64,000 nucleotides of DNA from Thermohalobaculum sp965247385 (GTDB taxonomy: Bacteria; Pseudomonadota; Alphaproteobacteria; Rhodobacterales; Rhodobacteraceae). Of the stretch, positions 17,352 to 26,461 are shown piece after piece (the stretch's first letter is position 1; every line of letters starts with the position of its first letter). The stretch is from positions 620,001-684,000 of the forward strand of contig CBDFHG010000002.1 in the NCBI GenBank assembly GCA_965247385.1. The letters run 5' to 3'. The position numbers and the translations under genes are program-made. The notes below the pieces were generated by a model. The model did not search any database. It had not been told where the DNA came from and saw only the letters and a list, made by a program, of their open reading frames with translations.

Positions 17352-18548
17352 CTACCGCAGCCACACCCCGAAAGCGCCGAGGTGGCGTGAGACGACCTCG
17401 AACCAGCGGCCTGATAATCGCAGATCGGCGAGGCCCGCATTGACCAACTCGAGATCGGCGCGGCCCTGTGCGTCGCCCGTCGGGGCCACCACATGCAGGG
17501 TCTGGGACGAAGCCAGCGCCGCGATCTCGGCGACCCGGCCATCGAGGCCGAGTTTGGATATCTCGGCCAGGGCAATCGATTTGTTCAGCGTCACCACATC
17601 GACCTCGCCCCGCATCAGCCAGGTGAAGCAGTCCGCCGCGGTGGGCGGGATGATCCGGGTCAGGTTCGGTGCGCGCAGGTCTTTCTGATCGAGATCGAAG
17701 GTGAAATAGCCTGCCGGGCGGCACAGCCGGCGACCGAACAGGCCATCATAGCCGGCCGCCTGCATCAGCGGGTCACCGGGCCGGGTGTAATAGCCGATGG
17801 CGACCGCGAACAGCGGGTCGGAGAACTCGAACCCGGTGCAGCGCTGCTGCATCGACCGGCTGAGCCGCTCCGCTTTCGCGCAATCGGGCCGGTACCAGGG
17901 AAAGCCGAGATCATAGGCGCCTTGGTCAAGCAGATCGAGATGCGCCGACTAGTCGTTGACGAAGGTGACGTCGACCTTGCGCTCCGGCGCGGCGCGCGCC
18001 ATCGCCAGGTTGACCAGTTCGGTGATCATGCCGCCCTCGGGCAGCGCCCGGTGGGCGAAGGGAGCAAAATCGGAACCTGTGACGAACCTGATGCCGTCCC
18101 CGGCCGGCCGGATTGCCGAGGCGGATGCCTCGGGAGTGGGCGGGGTCGCGGCAGCCGAGGCTTTCCCGCCGATGCCGATGCTTTGGGCCAGGGCCTCGCG
18201 GCGGGTCTTCGGGCCGGTGCCGTCGAGGCAGGGGATCAAAAGCTCGTCGCCCACCGCGATCCGCGAGATGTCGGGCAGGATATCCCGGTTGGCGTTGTGG
18301 ATGGGCTGGTAGTTGCCCTCGCCATAGGCTTCGGTGGCAATCTTGTGGAGCGTGTCGCCGGGGGCAGCCCGGTAGAACAATCCGCAGGCAATGCGCTCGG
18401 CCGCCGCCGCTTCGGGCGCCGGGGCGGCGACGGCGGTCAGCAGAACGCCCAGAAACACGCAGCGTGTGCCGGAGCGCAACATGCCCGTACTCGTCTTGGG
18501 GGTCATCCCGGGCATCCTCATAACGCCCGTTTCAGCGAGGTTCGTCAC
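17352..18548 (-). pseudogene. LysM plus solute-binding protein gene, broken by an in-frame TAG
   Basis: Two open stretches in the same frame (18548-17952 and on to 17352) are separated only by TAG at codon 200 (17949-17951). Read through, the gene would encode about 398 residues: a signal peptide (CVFLGVLLTAVAAPAPEAAA), a LysM-like peptidoglycan-binding segment (YRAAPGDTLHKIATEAYG, IAVGDELLIPC), a linker, then a family 3 solute-binding domain (IRFVTGSDFAPFAH, TAADCFTWLMRGEVDVVTLN). The context FVND-stop-SAHLDLL suggests the lost codon was Trp (TGG to TAG, one transition). The lesion looks recent since the rest of the frame is clean. Confidence 0.82.
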
Positions 18549-18572
18549 ATTTCGGGGGTCTCTATGACTCTT

Positions 18573-19058
18573 TCAGCCTGTCGGCGCAACGATCAACGTC
18601 ATGCCATCGACGGATGCAACCGACATGGTCGCGCCGGACGCTGGCGGCTCGGCACCGTCTCCGCTGGTGTCGGCGAGTTGCGCCCGCCAGCGCACACCAT
18701 CGATCTCGACCCAGCCGACCCCGGCGGAGAAGGCGCCAGTGACCACCGCCTGACGACCAACCACGGCGGCTGCGCGCCGATTCAGCCCGGGCTGAGGATC
18801 CTTCGGCTGGTGCCGCCGGACATAAACCCAGCCAATGGCGGTGTAGAGGATCGCCAGCAATGCGAAGGCCAGCAGTTGCAGCGTGCCTGACGCCTCCGGA
18901 AATATCGCCAGCCCGATGCCCACGGTCAGGGCGGCAAGCCCCAGCCACAGCATGAAATAGGTGAAGGTCAGGACCTCGATTACACCGAGGCCCAGCGCAA
19001 ACGCGATCCACCACCAGGGCGACGCCCCATCGAGAAAAGCAAACAGGTCGAAACTCAT
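18573..19058 (-). CDS. NfeD-family membrane protein
   Basis: A 161-residue protein of the short NfeD type: two or three membrane segments in residues 15-80 (WWWIAFALGLGVIEVLTFTY, LQLLAFALLAILYTAIGWVY) and a C-terminal OB-fold domain (AVVGRQAVVTGAFSAGVGWVE, DGVRWRAQ). NfeD proteins are partners of SPFH proteins in membrane microdomains. It follows the SPFH gene by 12 bases on the same strand with a GGAGG site, so the two form an operon. Confidence 0.92.
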   Translation of the reverse strand: MSFDLFAFLDGASPWWWIAFALGLGVIEVLTFTYFMLWLGLAALTVGIGLAIFPEASGTLQLLAFALLAILYTAIGWVYVRRHQPKDPQPGLNRRAAAVVGRQAVVTGAFSAGVGWVEIDGVRWRAQLADTSGDGAEPPASGATMSVASVDGMTLIVAPTG

Positions 19059-19070
19059 CGCAATCCTCCC

Positions 19071-20003
19071 TTATTGTCCGGACTTGACTCCGATCGCCCT
19101 GGTCAGCTCGGCCACACCGGCGATGGCGCCGGCGATGCCGCTGGCCTCGATCGGCAACAGAACGGTCTTCGAGTTTGGCGAGGCGGCGATGTCGCGCAGG
19201 CTTTCGACATATTTCTGCGCTATGAAGTAGTTGATCGCCTGGATGTCGCCGGCGGCGATTGCCTCGGAGACCATGGTGGTGGCCTTGGCCTCGGCTTCGG
19301 CGGCGCGCTCGCGCGCCTCGGCGTCGAGGAAGGCGGCCTGGCGGCGGCCCTCGGCCTCCTGAATCTGGGCCTCGCGCAACCCCTCGGCCTCAAGGATCGC
19401 CGCCTGCTTGTGGCCCTCGGCCTCAAGAATCTCGGCCCGTTTCTCGCGCTCGGCCTTCATCTGCTTGCCCATCGCCTCGACGATGTCGGTGGGCGGGCGC
19501 AGATCCTTGATCTCGACCCGAGTGACCTTGAGGCCCCAGGGATGGGCCGCGTCATCAATCACGTGCAGGAGCTTCGAATTGATCGCATCGCGGTTCGACA
19601 GCACTTCGTCGAGTTCCATGGCGCCGATCACGGTACGGATGTTGGTCATCGATAGGTTGGTCAGCGCCCGCTCGAGATCGCGCACCTCGTAGGAGGCCTG
19701 GGCGGCGTCGACCACCTGGTAGAAGGCGATGGCGTCGGCATGCACCATGGCGTTGTCGCGGGTGATCACCTCCTGGCCCTCGATGTCAAGCACGGTCTCC
19801 ATCATGTTGACCTTCGAGCCGACCGACTCGAACAGCGGGATCATGAATCTCAGGCCCGGGCCCAGGGTGCGGGTGTAACGGCCGAAGCGCTCGACGGTCC
19901 AGTTGTCCCCCTGGGGTACGGTGCGCACCGCCCGGCTGACGACGACCACCGCAAAGATGATCAAAACGATTATGGCAATGTTGACAACGCTGATGTCTTC
20001 CAT
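19071..20003 (-). CDS. SPFH/band 7 protein, paraslipin type
   Basis: A 310-residue membrane scaffold protein. It has one N-terminal membrane segment (VNIAIIVLIIFAVVVVSRAV), a band 7 domain (VPQGDNWTVERFGRYTRTLG, PGLRFMIPLFESVGSKVNMM) and a long Ala/Glu-rich coiled coil near residues 185-245 (EREKRAEILEAEGHKQAAIL). This is the bacterial QmcA/paraslipin form that oligomerises at the inner membrane and is paired with NfeD, encoded 12 bases downstream. Membrane quality control is the usual suggestion for the pair; the precise role is not established. Confidence 0.92.
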   Translation of the reverse strand: MEDISVVNIAIIVLIIFAVVVVSRAVRTVPQGDNWTVERFGRYTRTLGPGLRFMIPLFESVGSKVNMMETVLDIEGQEVITRDNAMVHADAIAFYQVVDAAQASYEVRDLERALTNLSMTNIRTVIGAMELDEVLSNRDAINSKLLHVIDDAAHPWGLKVTRVEIKDLRPPTDIVEAMGKQMKAEREKRAEILEAEGHKQAAILEAEGLREAQIQEAEGRRQAAFLDAEARERAAEAEAKATTMVSEAIAAGDIQAINYFIAQKYVESLRDIAASPNSKTVLLPIEASGIAGAIAGVAELTRAIGVKSGQ

Positions 20004-20049
20004 TTTTTAGGTCCCTTTCCCTGCCTGGAATAGATATGTTGTGTGGGAT

Positions 20050-21235
20050 TTACGCGAAGTACAACGATTTGGAAACATCGGATCTTTTGGCGGCCCATTC
20101 CAGAGGCAGCCAGTGTTTCACGGCTTCGTGAGCCCCAATTGCAACAGCGTCAAGAAACACCGCGGGCGGATGTTGGCTGATCCTGCGGGGTTTATCTCGC
20201 TGATCGGATGTTATAAAAAATATCTTATCTATCAAATATTTATAGCGGTATATTAATTTTCGATATAAAATTGGTTTCGATTCCTCTGTTGCGCCCCTTG
20301 TTTCCAGGCAGGGCGGTGCTGCAATTTCCGCGACAGACACCGACATTCGGCGGCAGCAGCAAAAAATGGCCCCGAATAGGCCCTTTCGTTTTTTGGCAAC
20401 ATACGTGGGCAGATCAGTTGGTGCCATTGTTCGTTGTGGGGCCGGAGTTGGGATCGCATAGTATGAGGCACGCCACGGCGGCGGCGGCGGCACCGCCGAA
20501 GGCGCGGACGGTGTTGGGCGGATCGACGAGCGCTCGAGCGCGATGTCCGCCAGGCCGCCCTCGGCGTCCTTGACGCAACTGAGACCCGGGAACTGGAACC
20601 CCGCAAGCAGGTTCGAATCCGATTCTGCGTAGGGGAAGTGTTCACGGGTCAGTTGCTCCCGGACGTTCTCGTCTTCGACTTTTTCGACCTCCTCGCCCTC
20701 AGCGGTCTGGAGTAATTCGCACAGCGCAACCGCTGTCGCGCAACTGTCGTCTTCATTGCAAAGGGTCGCTTCGCCTTCCAGCAGCAGCAGCTTGGTCCCA
20801 CCCGGCACCACGACAAAATCGAACGCCGTGCCGCGCACGCCGATGGTGGCCGATGGCGTGCGGATTCGATAACCTTTGTCGCCGCCCTCGCCACTGATGA
20901 AACGGAAGGTGCCGGCCAGTGCGCGGACGGCGAATTTGTTTTCGGTGGCATCGCTGCGAAACAGGAATTCGTCGATGACCAGCGACGAGTTGGCACCGAC
21001 GACCATCCGGGTGCCGTCGGAGAACAGAAGCTGGGCCTCGCCAATTGCGTCGGTTGACACCAGGTCTCCGAGGAACATGCGATCCGACCGCGAGCTTCCG
21101 GTCGCCCACCTGCCCCGAAACGCTGGCCACATCGACTACCGCCATAGCCTCGCCGATGCCTTCCGCCGCCAGTGCCGGTGAAATGCCGAAGCAAAGTGAA
21201 ACGACCGCCACCGCAATACATGTTGAAATCTTCAT
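20050..21235 (-). pseudogene. FecR-domain exported protein, frameshifted
   Basis: The start at 21235 encodes a signal peptide (ISTCIAVAVVSLCFGISPALA) and the beginning of a FecR domain (VVDVASVSGQVGDRKLAVGS). One base is missing near 21078, after which the neighbouring frame carries on exactly where expected (MFLGDLVSTDAIGEAQLLFS, then TPSATIGVRGTAFDFVV). FecR domains of this kind occur in periplasmic or surface proteins and often bind peptidoglycan or glycans. The frame stays open to 20050, but the part after about 20600 is Pro-rich and then AT-rich and may not be native. A sequencing error at the lesion cannot be excluded. Confidence 0.75.
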
Positions 21236-21385
21236 ACTAGCCCACCGTATCAAAGCCTAAGCGACGCGCCTGATTCCGAGCCAACATATTCCGTCCAAAT
21301 CATGGGTCCACGCGCAGCACGGAAGCTCACCGATAAATACCTACTCACAGGCACCAAAGGCAAACGCAAAGTCATAAGTATCGTT

Positions 21386-22082
21386 TTAATACCTATATTT
21401 AGCGAGGATTCCATATGGTTCACCCGGCTGCCCCTTACTATAACACCAAGGGCGATCAACTACAATTCCAGCCGCAATGCGCCAGAACTTCTCAATTTGG
21501 TCTTCGTGATCAGGATAGTCACCGATGTTTTCCATCAGCCGCTCTACGGCTGTGTTCTCGATGCTAGCCTCGTCATGTTCATCGTCTTCCTCTTCTTCGT
21601 CCCACTCGACCTCGAATCCGTATGGGCTGACACGTTCGTAGTTCTGGTCGTCATCGACCTCGTCCCTGATCTCGTCGAATAGGCGGTCGATGGCGGTCTC
21701 CTCCTGCACAACATCCTCTGCCGGCATGATTGATGTCTTGAATTCGTTGAGGTGAAGCCCGTCCTTACGGAGTCTCTCGATTAGGCTCCCTAGCCCTTGC
21801 CTCGCCTCTAGTTCGGTCCCAAAACCCATGTAGATGTCGTCTACATACCGCGCTGAAGGAATTCCCTGGATTTCACAGTACGCGTCAAAGTCGGAGAGGA
21901 AGAAGTTGCCCAGCATGTCAGAAGGGAACAAGTCTTGAATGATGCCAAACGAGTTTCTTTCCCGGAAGCTAAGAGCATCTCCTCGAGCAGCCTCACAACT
22001 TCTGGCGAACAGTCCGTCGCCGTCATCAGGTTAATAAGGTTATGCTGCGGCAGCCTCTCGAAATAATGGGACACGTCCGCCT
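21386..22082 (-). pseudogene. Reverse transcriptase remnant, frameshifted and truncated
   Basis: The fragment starts at the left end of IS1182 copy 1 with VKADVSHYFERLPQHNLINL, the conserved block around the first catalytic Asp of reverse transcriptases. After one missing base near 21965 it continues in the next frame as RERNSFGIIQDLFPSDMLGN and then RYVDDIYMGFGTELEARQGL, which contains the YVDD active site, followed by LIERLRKDGLHLNEFKTSI. An acidic segment (EVEWDEEEEDDEHDE) follows. The style is that of stand-alone bacterial reverse transcriptases linked to phage defence (Abi/unknown-group types), rather than group II introns, since no maturase or HNH domain follows. The N-terminal part is missing, so the gene is dead. 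Group assignment is tentative. Confidence 0.75.
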
Positions 22083-23594
22083 TAACAGCCCGTTGACGAA
22101 GTCGGCCCTGGACGCGAGCGGCCTGGTCTGATTCTTTGATGTTCTGATTTGACCGGGGGGTTCGCCGATGTCGATGGGACTGCGGAAGGATCGTCAGGGT
22201 GACTTGATGGTGGGCTGGGCGGAGATGCCGCGCTCGCCGGGTCATGTGTTTTACGACCGTCTTCAGTCGGTCCTGATCGAGGGCGGCTTCGACGGCTTCG
22301 CCGAGGCGGCCTGCCGGTGCTGTTACGCGGCCAGGACGGGAGCGCCTTCGGTGCCGCCGGGGCGCTGTTTCCGCAGGCATCTGGTGGGCTGTTTCGAGGG
22401 CATCGACTCTGGGCGCGGGCTGGAATGGCGCGGCTCGGATTCGCTGTCGCTGCGGGAGTTTCTGCGGCTGGAGAGCCGGGATCGTGTGCCGGACCATTCC
22501 TGTCTGTCGAAGACCCGCACGCGCCTGCCCCACGAGGGGCACGCGGCGGTCTTCGACCGGGTTCTGGCGCGGGTCGCCGAGGCCGGGTCTGGTGAAGGGC
22601 GACCGCATCGGGGTGGATGCCTCGACCATGGAGGCCAACGCGGCGCTGCGCAACATCGTGCGGCGCGACACGGGTGAGGGCTACCGGGAGATGCTGAAGC
22701 ATCTGGCCCAGGAGAGCGGCATCGAGACGCCCACGGCCGAGGACCTGGCGCGTCTGGACCGCAAGCGCAAGGGCAAGAAGCTCTCGAACCAGGATCGGGT
22801 TTGCAGGAGCGACCCCGAGGCCAGGGTCGCCAGGATGAAGGACGCCGCGACCCATCTGGCCTACAAGCCCGGGCACGCGGTGGATCTGGACACCGGGGCG
22901 GTGGTGGCGGCCGAGTTGCACCCAGCCGATGAGGGCGACACCATGACGCTTTCAAAGACCCTGGCGGCGGCCGAGGCAAACCTCGAGGCGGTGGCTGCGG
23001 CACCGACGCCAGAGGGCCCGGTCGAATGCGTCACCGACAAGGGCGATCACTCACGGGCGGTCTTGAAGGCCCTGGACGACAATCCCTGCAAGACCCGGCC
23101 CTGGAAGACCCGGATCGCCGAGCCCAGGCAGAAGGGCTTTTCGCGCTGGCGCGGTGACCAGGCGGCGCGCCGGGCGGTCACCAACAACCGCGTGCGGCTC
23201 AACTCCGCGCTCGCCAGCGAGGCCTTCAAGCTGCGCGCCGGGATCGTCGGGCGCTGCTTTGCCCACACCCTCGATCGCGGCGGCATGCGCCGAACCTGGC
23301 TGCGCGGGCGCGAGAATGTGCACAAGCGATACCTGCTTCACGTCGCCGGCCACAACCTCTCGTTGCTGATGCGCCAACTCATCGGCGCCGGCACCCCGCG
23401 CCAGGCTGTGGCGGGCGGATATGGCGGTGTTTTCGTGCTTGTTGCGCCCTCTGGAGCCGTTTTGGTAGCTCGGATCGTCCTCATCGTCCCGGAGGATGGC
23501 GAAACCGCCTGCGCCGCGTTATGTTTCGTCGTGGGGTGAAACCCGGTCAAGTGGGGTGAAGCCCGGTCAATGGCGACTTTTTCAACGGACTGCT
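22083..23594 (+). mobile_element. IS1182-family element, copy 1
   Basis: The left end at 22083 (TAACAGCCCGTTGACGAAGT) and right end at about 23594 (reversed AGCAGTCCGTTGAAAAAGTC) are imperfect inverted copies and match the ends of copy 2. The left flank is the reverse transcriptase gene; the right flank is the middle of an IS66 transposase gene. No target duplication is seen, so this copy has been involved in recombination or deletion since insertion. Confidence 0.85.
22168..23539 (+). pseudogene. IS1182-family transposase, copy 1, frameshifted
   Basis: The protein begins MSMGLRKDRQGDLMVGWAEM and shows the family blocks EFLRLESRDRVPDHSCLSKT and GVDASTMEANAAL. An extra C near 22583 (GAGGCCGGGT here, GAGGCGGGT in copy 2) shifts the frame in the middle. 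The second half (VKGDRIGVDASTMEANAALR to the end) continues cleanly in the +1 frame to a stop at 23537. It also contains an extra in-frame 5-codon stretch near 23085 (KTRPW) absent from copy 2. The element can only move if transposase is supplied in trans. Confidence 0.85.
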
Positions 23595-24422
23595 GAAGAT
23601 GCAGGTGAAGGGCACCGGCAAATGCAAGACCGCCCGGATCTGGACCTATGTTCGCGACGAACGGCCATGGCGCGGCGCCGACCCACCAGCGGCATGGTAT
23701 CAGTTCACCGTCGATCGCAAGGGCGAGCACCCCACCAGACATCTGGCCGGGTACAAGGGCTGGATGCACGCGGACGGCTATGCCGGGTTCAACGAGCTCT
23801 ACCGATCCGGTGGTGTCGATGAAGTCGCCTGCATGGCCCATATCCGGCGCAAGTTCACCGATGTCTTCCAGTCGGAGGGCTCGATCATCGCCGAGGAAGC
23901 CATCAAGCGCATCGCCGGGCTCTACGTCGTCGAGAAGGATGCCCGCGGCAGGTTGCCCATCGAGCGGGTCCAACTCCGGCAAGCCCGCGCCAAACCGATC
24001 TTCGATGCTCTGGAAGCCTGGCTGCAAACCCGGTTGCCAAAGATCTCCGGCAAGTCCGAACTCGCCAAGGCGATCCGCTACGCCCTGACCCGGATGAGGC
24101 GCCTGCGCCCGTATCTCGACCACGGCTTTCTGGAGATCGACAACAATTCCGCCGAACGCGCCATGAAGCCGATAGCCCTGGGTCGCAAGAATTATCTTTT
24201 TGTCGGCTCAGAGGCTGGCGGTAAATCCGCCGCCATCGCCTGTACCCTGATCCAGACCGCCAGGCTCAACGGCGTCGATCCCCAAGCCTGGCTGACCGAT
24301 GTGCTCAGTCGCATCGCCGATCACAAAATCACCAAGCTCGACGAGTTGCTCCCCTGGCGTTTCGCTCAGACCTGAGCGCAATCGGACGACGCTGAACCAA
24401 ACCAGAGCCCCGAGACCGAACG
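23595..24422 (+). mobile_element. Truncated IS66 element
   Basis: Only the right third of an IS66-type element remains. The left boundary is the IS1182 copy 1 end; the right boundary is near 24422, where the terminal repeat breaks off about five bases early and joins an ISNCY-like element. The retained part is nearly the same as the intact IS66 at 28314-30747 but not identical, so it derives from a different copy. Confidence 0.85.
23599..24375 (+). pseudogene. IS66 TnpC transposase, C-terminal fragment
   Basis: A 258-residue C-terminal part of TnpC, starting at MQVKGTGKCKTARIWTYVRD and running to the native stop. It contains the AGYKGWMHADGYAGFNELY block, the region EVACMAHIRRKFTDVF and the final IDNNSAERAMKPIALGRKNY with the last catalytic Glu. 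Compared with the intact copy it differs at about eight residues (for example PWRGAD for PWGGAD and IACTLIQ for IAYTLIE). The N-terminal half, with the zinc-binding and first catalytic Asp regions, is absent, so it cannot be functional. Confidence 0.9.
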
Positions 24423-25704
24423 GTCACGATATAGGCATGGCTGCATTTTCGGTATTTTTTATGCAGAGCCCGTCCTTTTTGTCGCATCAGCGGGCGTTGG
24501 AAAAGCGTCGGGCGCGGTCGAACTGCGAGACGCTGTTCGCCATTGAGAAGATCCCTACCGACAATCATGTTCGCACGATGCTTGATCCGGTGGAACCCGA
24601 TGGGCTGTTCGCGTTGTTCGGGCAAGCCCTTGGCTTGCTTGCGGACAGAGGCGGTCTGAAGGATTTTCAGAAGCTCGGCGGACGGCTTCTGATTGCCCTT
24701 GACGGCACCGGGTATTTCACCTCGCAAAAGCTTCATTGCCCGAATTGCTCGCAGCGCAAACGCCATAACGGCGTCATGGAATATTACCACTCCATGCTCT
24801 CGGCGGCGGTGGTGGCACCTGGCCATAATTGTGCCATGGTGCTTGAGCCGGAGTTCATCGCACCGCAGGACGGACATGACAAACAGGACTGCGAAAATGC
24901 CGCCACGAAGCGCTGGCTTTGCCGCTTCGGGCCGCAATACGCGCATCTCGGGCCGGTCTATCTGGGCGATGATCTATATTCCCGTCAGCCGATTTGCGAG
25001 TCGGTTCAACGGGTTGGCGGCAATTTCATCTTCACCGCCAAACCCTCATCGCACCGCTGTCTCTACGAATGGCTCCATGGCGTCGAATTGCCGAGCCTTG
25101 AGAAAAAGCCGAAAAAGGGCCGCAGCGTCGTTACTCATCGCTACCGCTGGATGGAAGATGTTCCCCTCCGTGACGGGAAAGACGCGTTGCATGTCAATTG
25201 GCTTCAGATCGAGATCATCAACAAAGCCGGCAAGGTGACCTGCACCAACAGCTTCGTCACCGATCTGCCGGTCAACGAAGAAACCGTCGTCGAGTTGGCC
25301 ACCTGTGGCCGGGCGCGCTGGAAGATCGAGAACGAAACTTTCAATACCCTGAAGACCAGGGGTTACCATCTGGAGCACAATTTCGGCCATGGCAAGGAAC
25401 ACCTGGCCAACCTTCTCATAACCATGAACCTGCTCGCCTTCGCGTTCCACACGGTCTGTGACCTGGTGAGCAAGCGCTGGCATGAGGCACGTGAAGCGTT
25501 CGGCGCGCGACGGCAGTTCTTCCAGGACCTGCGGAGCATCACCGGATATCACCTGTTCACCGACCGGGGCGCGCTCATCCGCACGATGATAACCGGCGAA
25601 CCGCCGCCGGAACCAAAACTGCGCTAAAGCACCCGCTCAAGCCTCAGCACAAAAATGAAAAGACAAAACATCATCGCAGAAAATCAAACCATAATGAGAA
25701 TTGC
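24423..25704 (+). mobile_element. ISNCY-like element, 5'-truncated copy A
   Basis: Shares its sequence from about 24428 onward with the fuller copy at 34565-36006. The left end is lost at the junction with the IS66 fragment. The right end is present (CCATAATGAGAATTGC, ending near 25704) and matches the terminal repeat of copy B. The shared transposase sequence differs at only about five residues, so the two copies split recently. Confidence 0.85.
24437..25627 (+). pseudogene. ISNCY-like (ISDol1-type) transposase, N-terminally truncated
   Basis: From GMAAFSVFFMQSPSFLSHQR the sequence follows a DDE transposase of the type databases list under ISNCY (ISDol1-like). It has LLIALDGTGYFTSQKLHCPN around the first catalytic Asp, a small CPNCSQRK zinc-like motif, and WKIENETFNTLKTRGYHLEH carrying the catalytic Glu. 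About 38 N-terminal residues present in copy B are replaced by sequence from the IS66 end. The frame is open upstream into that sequence, so a fusion product could be made, but the missing left end makes the element immobile. Confidence 0.85.
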
Positions 25705-25738
25705 GGCTCCCCGAAGACGCATCACATGCGATGACGCC

Positions 25739-26053
25739 TTATTTGGACGTCATGCGGGTTGCCCCCGATGATTGCGGTTTGGCCGAAAGAGAAAATCCAA
25801 CCGCCCCCATAACCTTCAAGATGGTTCCGAGTTCGGGGTTTCCTGTTTCACTCAGTGATTTATAAAGGCTTTCGCGCGAAAGGCCCGTCGCCCTGGAAAC
25901 AGAGGACATGCCTTTTGCGCGGGCGGTGGCGCCAAGCGCAACGGCAATGAGGGCCGTATCGTTGGTTGCAAATGCTTCGGACAGATAGGCCTCAATAGCT
26001 TCGGGACTATCGAGATAATCGGCCACGTCAAACGTTGTTGTTTTGATACCCAT
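25739..26053 (-). CDS. HigA-type antitoxin of a toxin-antitoxin pair
   Basis: A 104-residue protein of the addiction-module antidote group (COG3636 type). The N-terminal part (FDVADYLDSPEAIEAYLSEA, AVALGATARAKGM) leads into a helix-turn-helix (SSVSRATGLSRESLYKSLSE) and the typical tail GNPELGTILKVMGAVGFSLS. It neutralises the toxin encoded just upstream and represses the operon. Its ATG lies 26 bases before the toxin stop codon, a tight overlap that couples translation. The Thr-rich tail adds nothing recognisable. Confidence 0.92.
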   Translation of the reverse strand: MGIKTTTFDVADYLDSPEAIEAYLSEAFATNDTALIAVALGATARAKGMSSVSRATGLSRESLYKSLSETGNPELGTILKVMGAVGFSLSAKPQSSGATRMTSK

Positions 26054-26351
26054 TGTTTTGCTCCAGTTGTTTTGCCAGCAATTTGGCCTTGCTTATATCT
26101 CGCTGCTGAGAGGACTTGTTGCCCCCGCATAGCAAAATGACCAAAACATCGTCCCTTGATACCAAATAAACCCTATATCCCTTACCCTCGGATATCCGCA
26201 TTTCGCTGATGCCTTCGCCAATGGGCCTGACGTCGCCAGCGTTGCCAAGGAGAAGCCTGTCCAGACGCACCTGGATTTTGGCTTTGGCGCGAAGATCTTT
26301 CAGCTTCTTGAACCATTTATGGAAGGCATCCGTTTGACGGATTTCGATCAT
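26028..26351 (-). CDS. RelE/HigB-type toxin
   Basis: A 107-residue toxin of the RelE superfamily (addiction module killer protein type). It shows MIEIRQTDAFHKWFKKLKDL, the ARAKIQVRLDRLLLGNAGDV helix region, and the closing strands ISEMRISEGKGYRVYLVSRD and VLVILLCGGNKSSQQRDI. Proteins of this type are ribosome-dependent mRNA endonucleases. The ATG at 26351 gives the usual family start; one codon pair earlier (26357) is also possible. The gene comes before its antitoxin gene, the normal HigBA order. The pair sits between an ISNCY-like element and IS1182 copy 2, and may help keep this unstable zone. Confidence 0.93.
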   Translation of the reverse strand: MIEIRQTDAFHKWFKKLKDLRAKAKIQVRLDRLLLGNAGDVRPIGEGISEMRISEGKGYRVYLVSRDDVLVILLCGGNKSSQQRDISKAKLLAKQLEQNNGYQNNNV

Positions 26352-26357
26352 ACGCAT

Positions 26358-26377
26358 ATGTATTCTATGGGATACAT
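26358..26377. promoter_or_regulatory. Probable toxin-antitoxin operator
   Basis: A perfect 6-bp inverted repeat (ATGTAT, 8-base spacer, ATACAT) lies immediately upstream of the toxin start. This is where the antitoxin helix-turn-helix protein would bind in an autoregulated operon. The assignment rests on position and symmetry only. Confidence 0.5.
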
Positions 26378-26461
26378 ACAGGCAAGCATTATGGCACAGG
26401 AAATTACGACAAAGTGCCCGATCCCATACGACACAACCCCGTGGGCGGCGATGGTGCCCCA

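Noticed and set aside
21386..22082. Group II intron or retron as source of the reverse transcriptase
   Set aside because: No maturase or HNH domain follows and no intron domain V-like hairpin or msr/msd-type repeat was seen; the residues around YVDD fit stand-alone types better.
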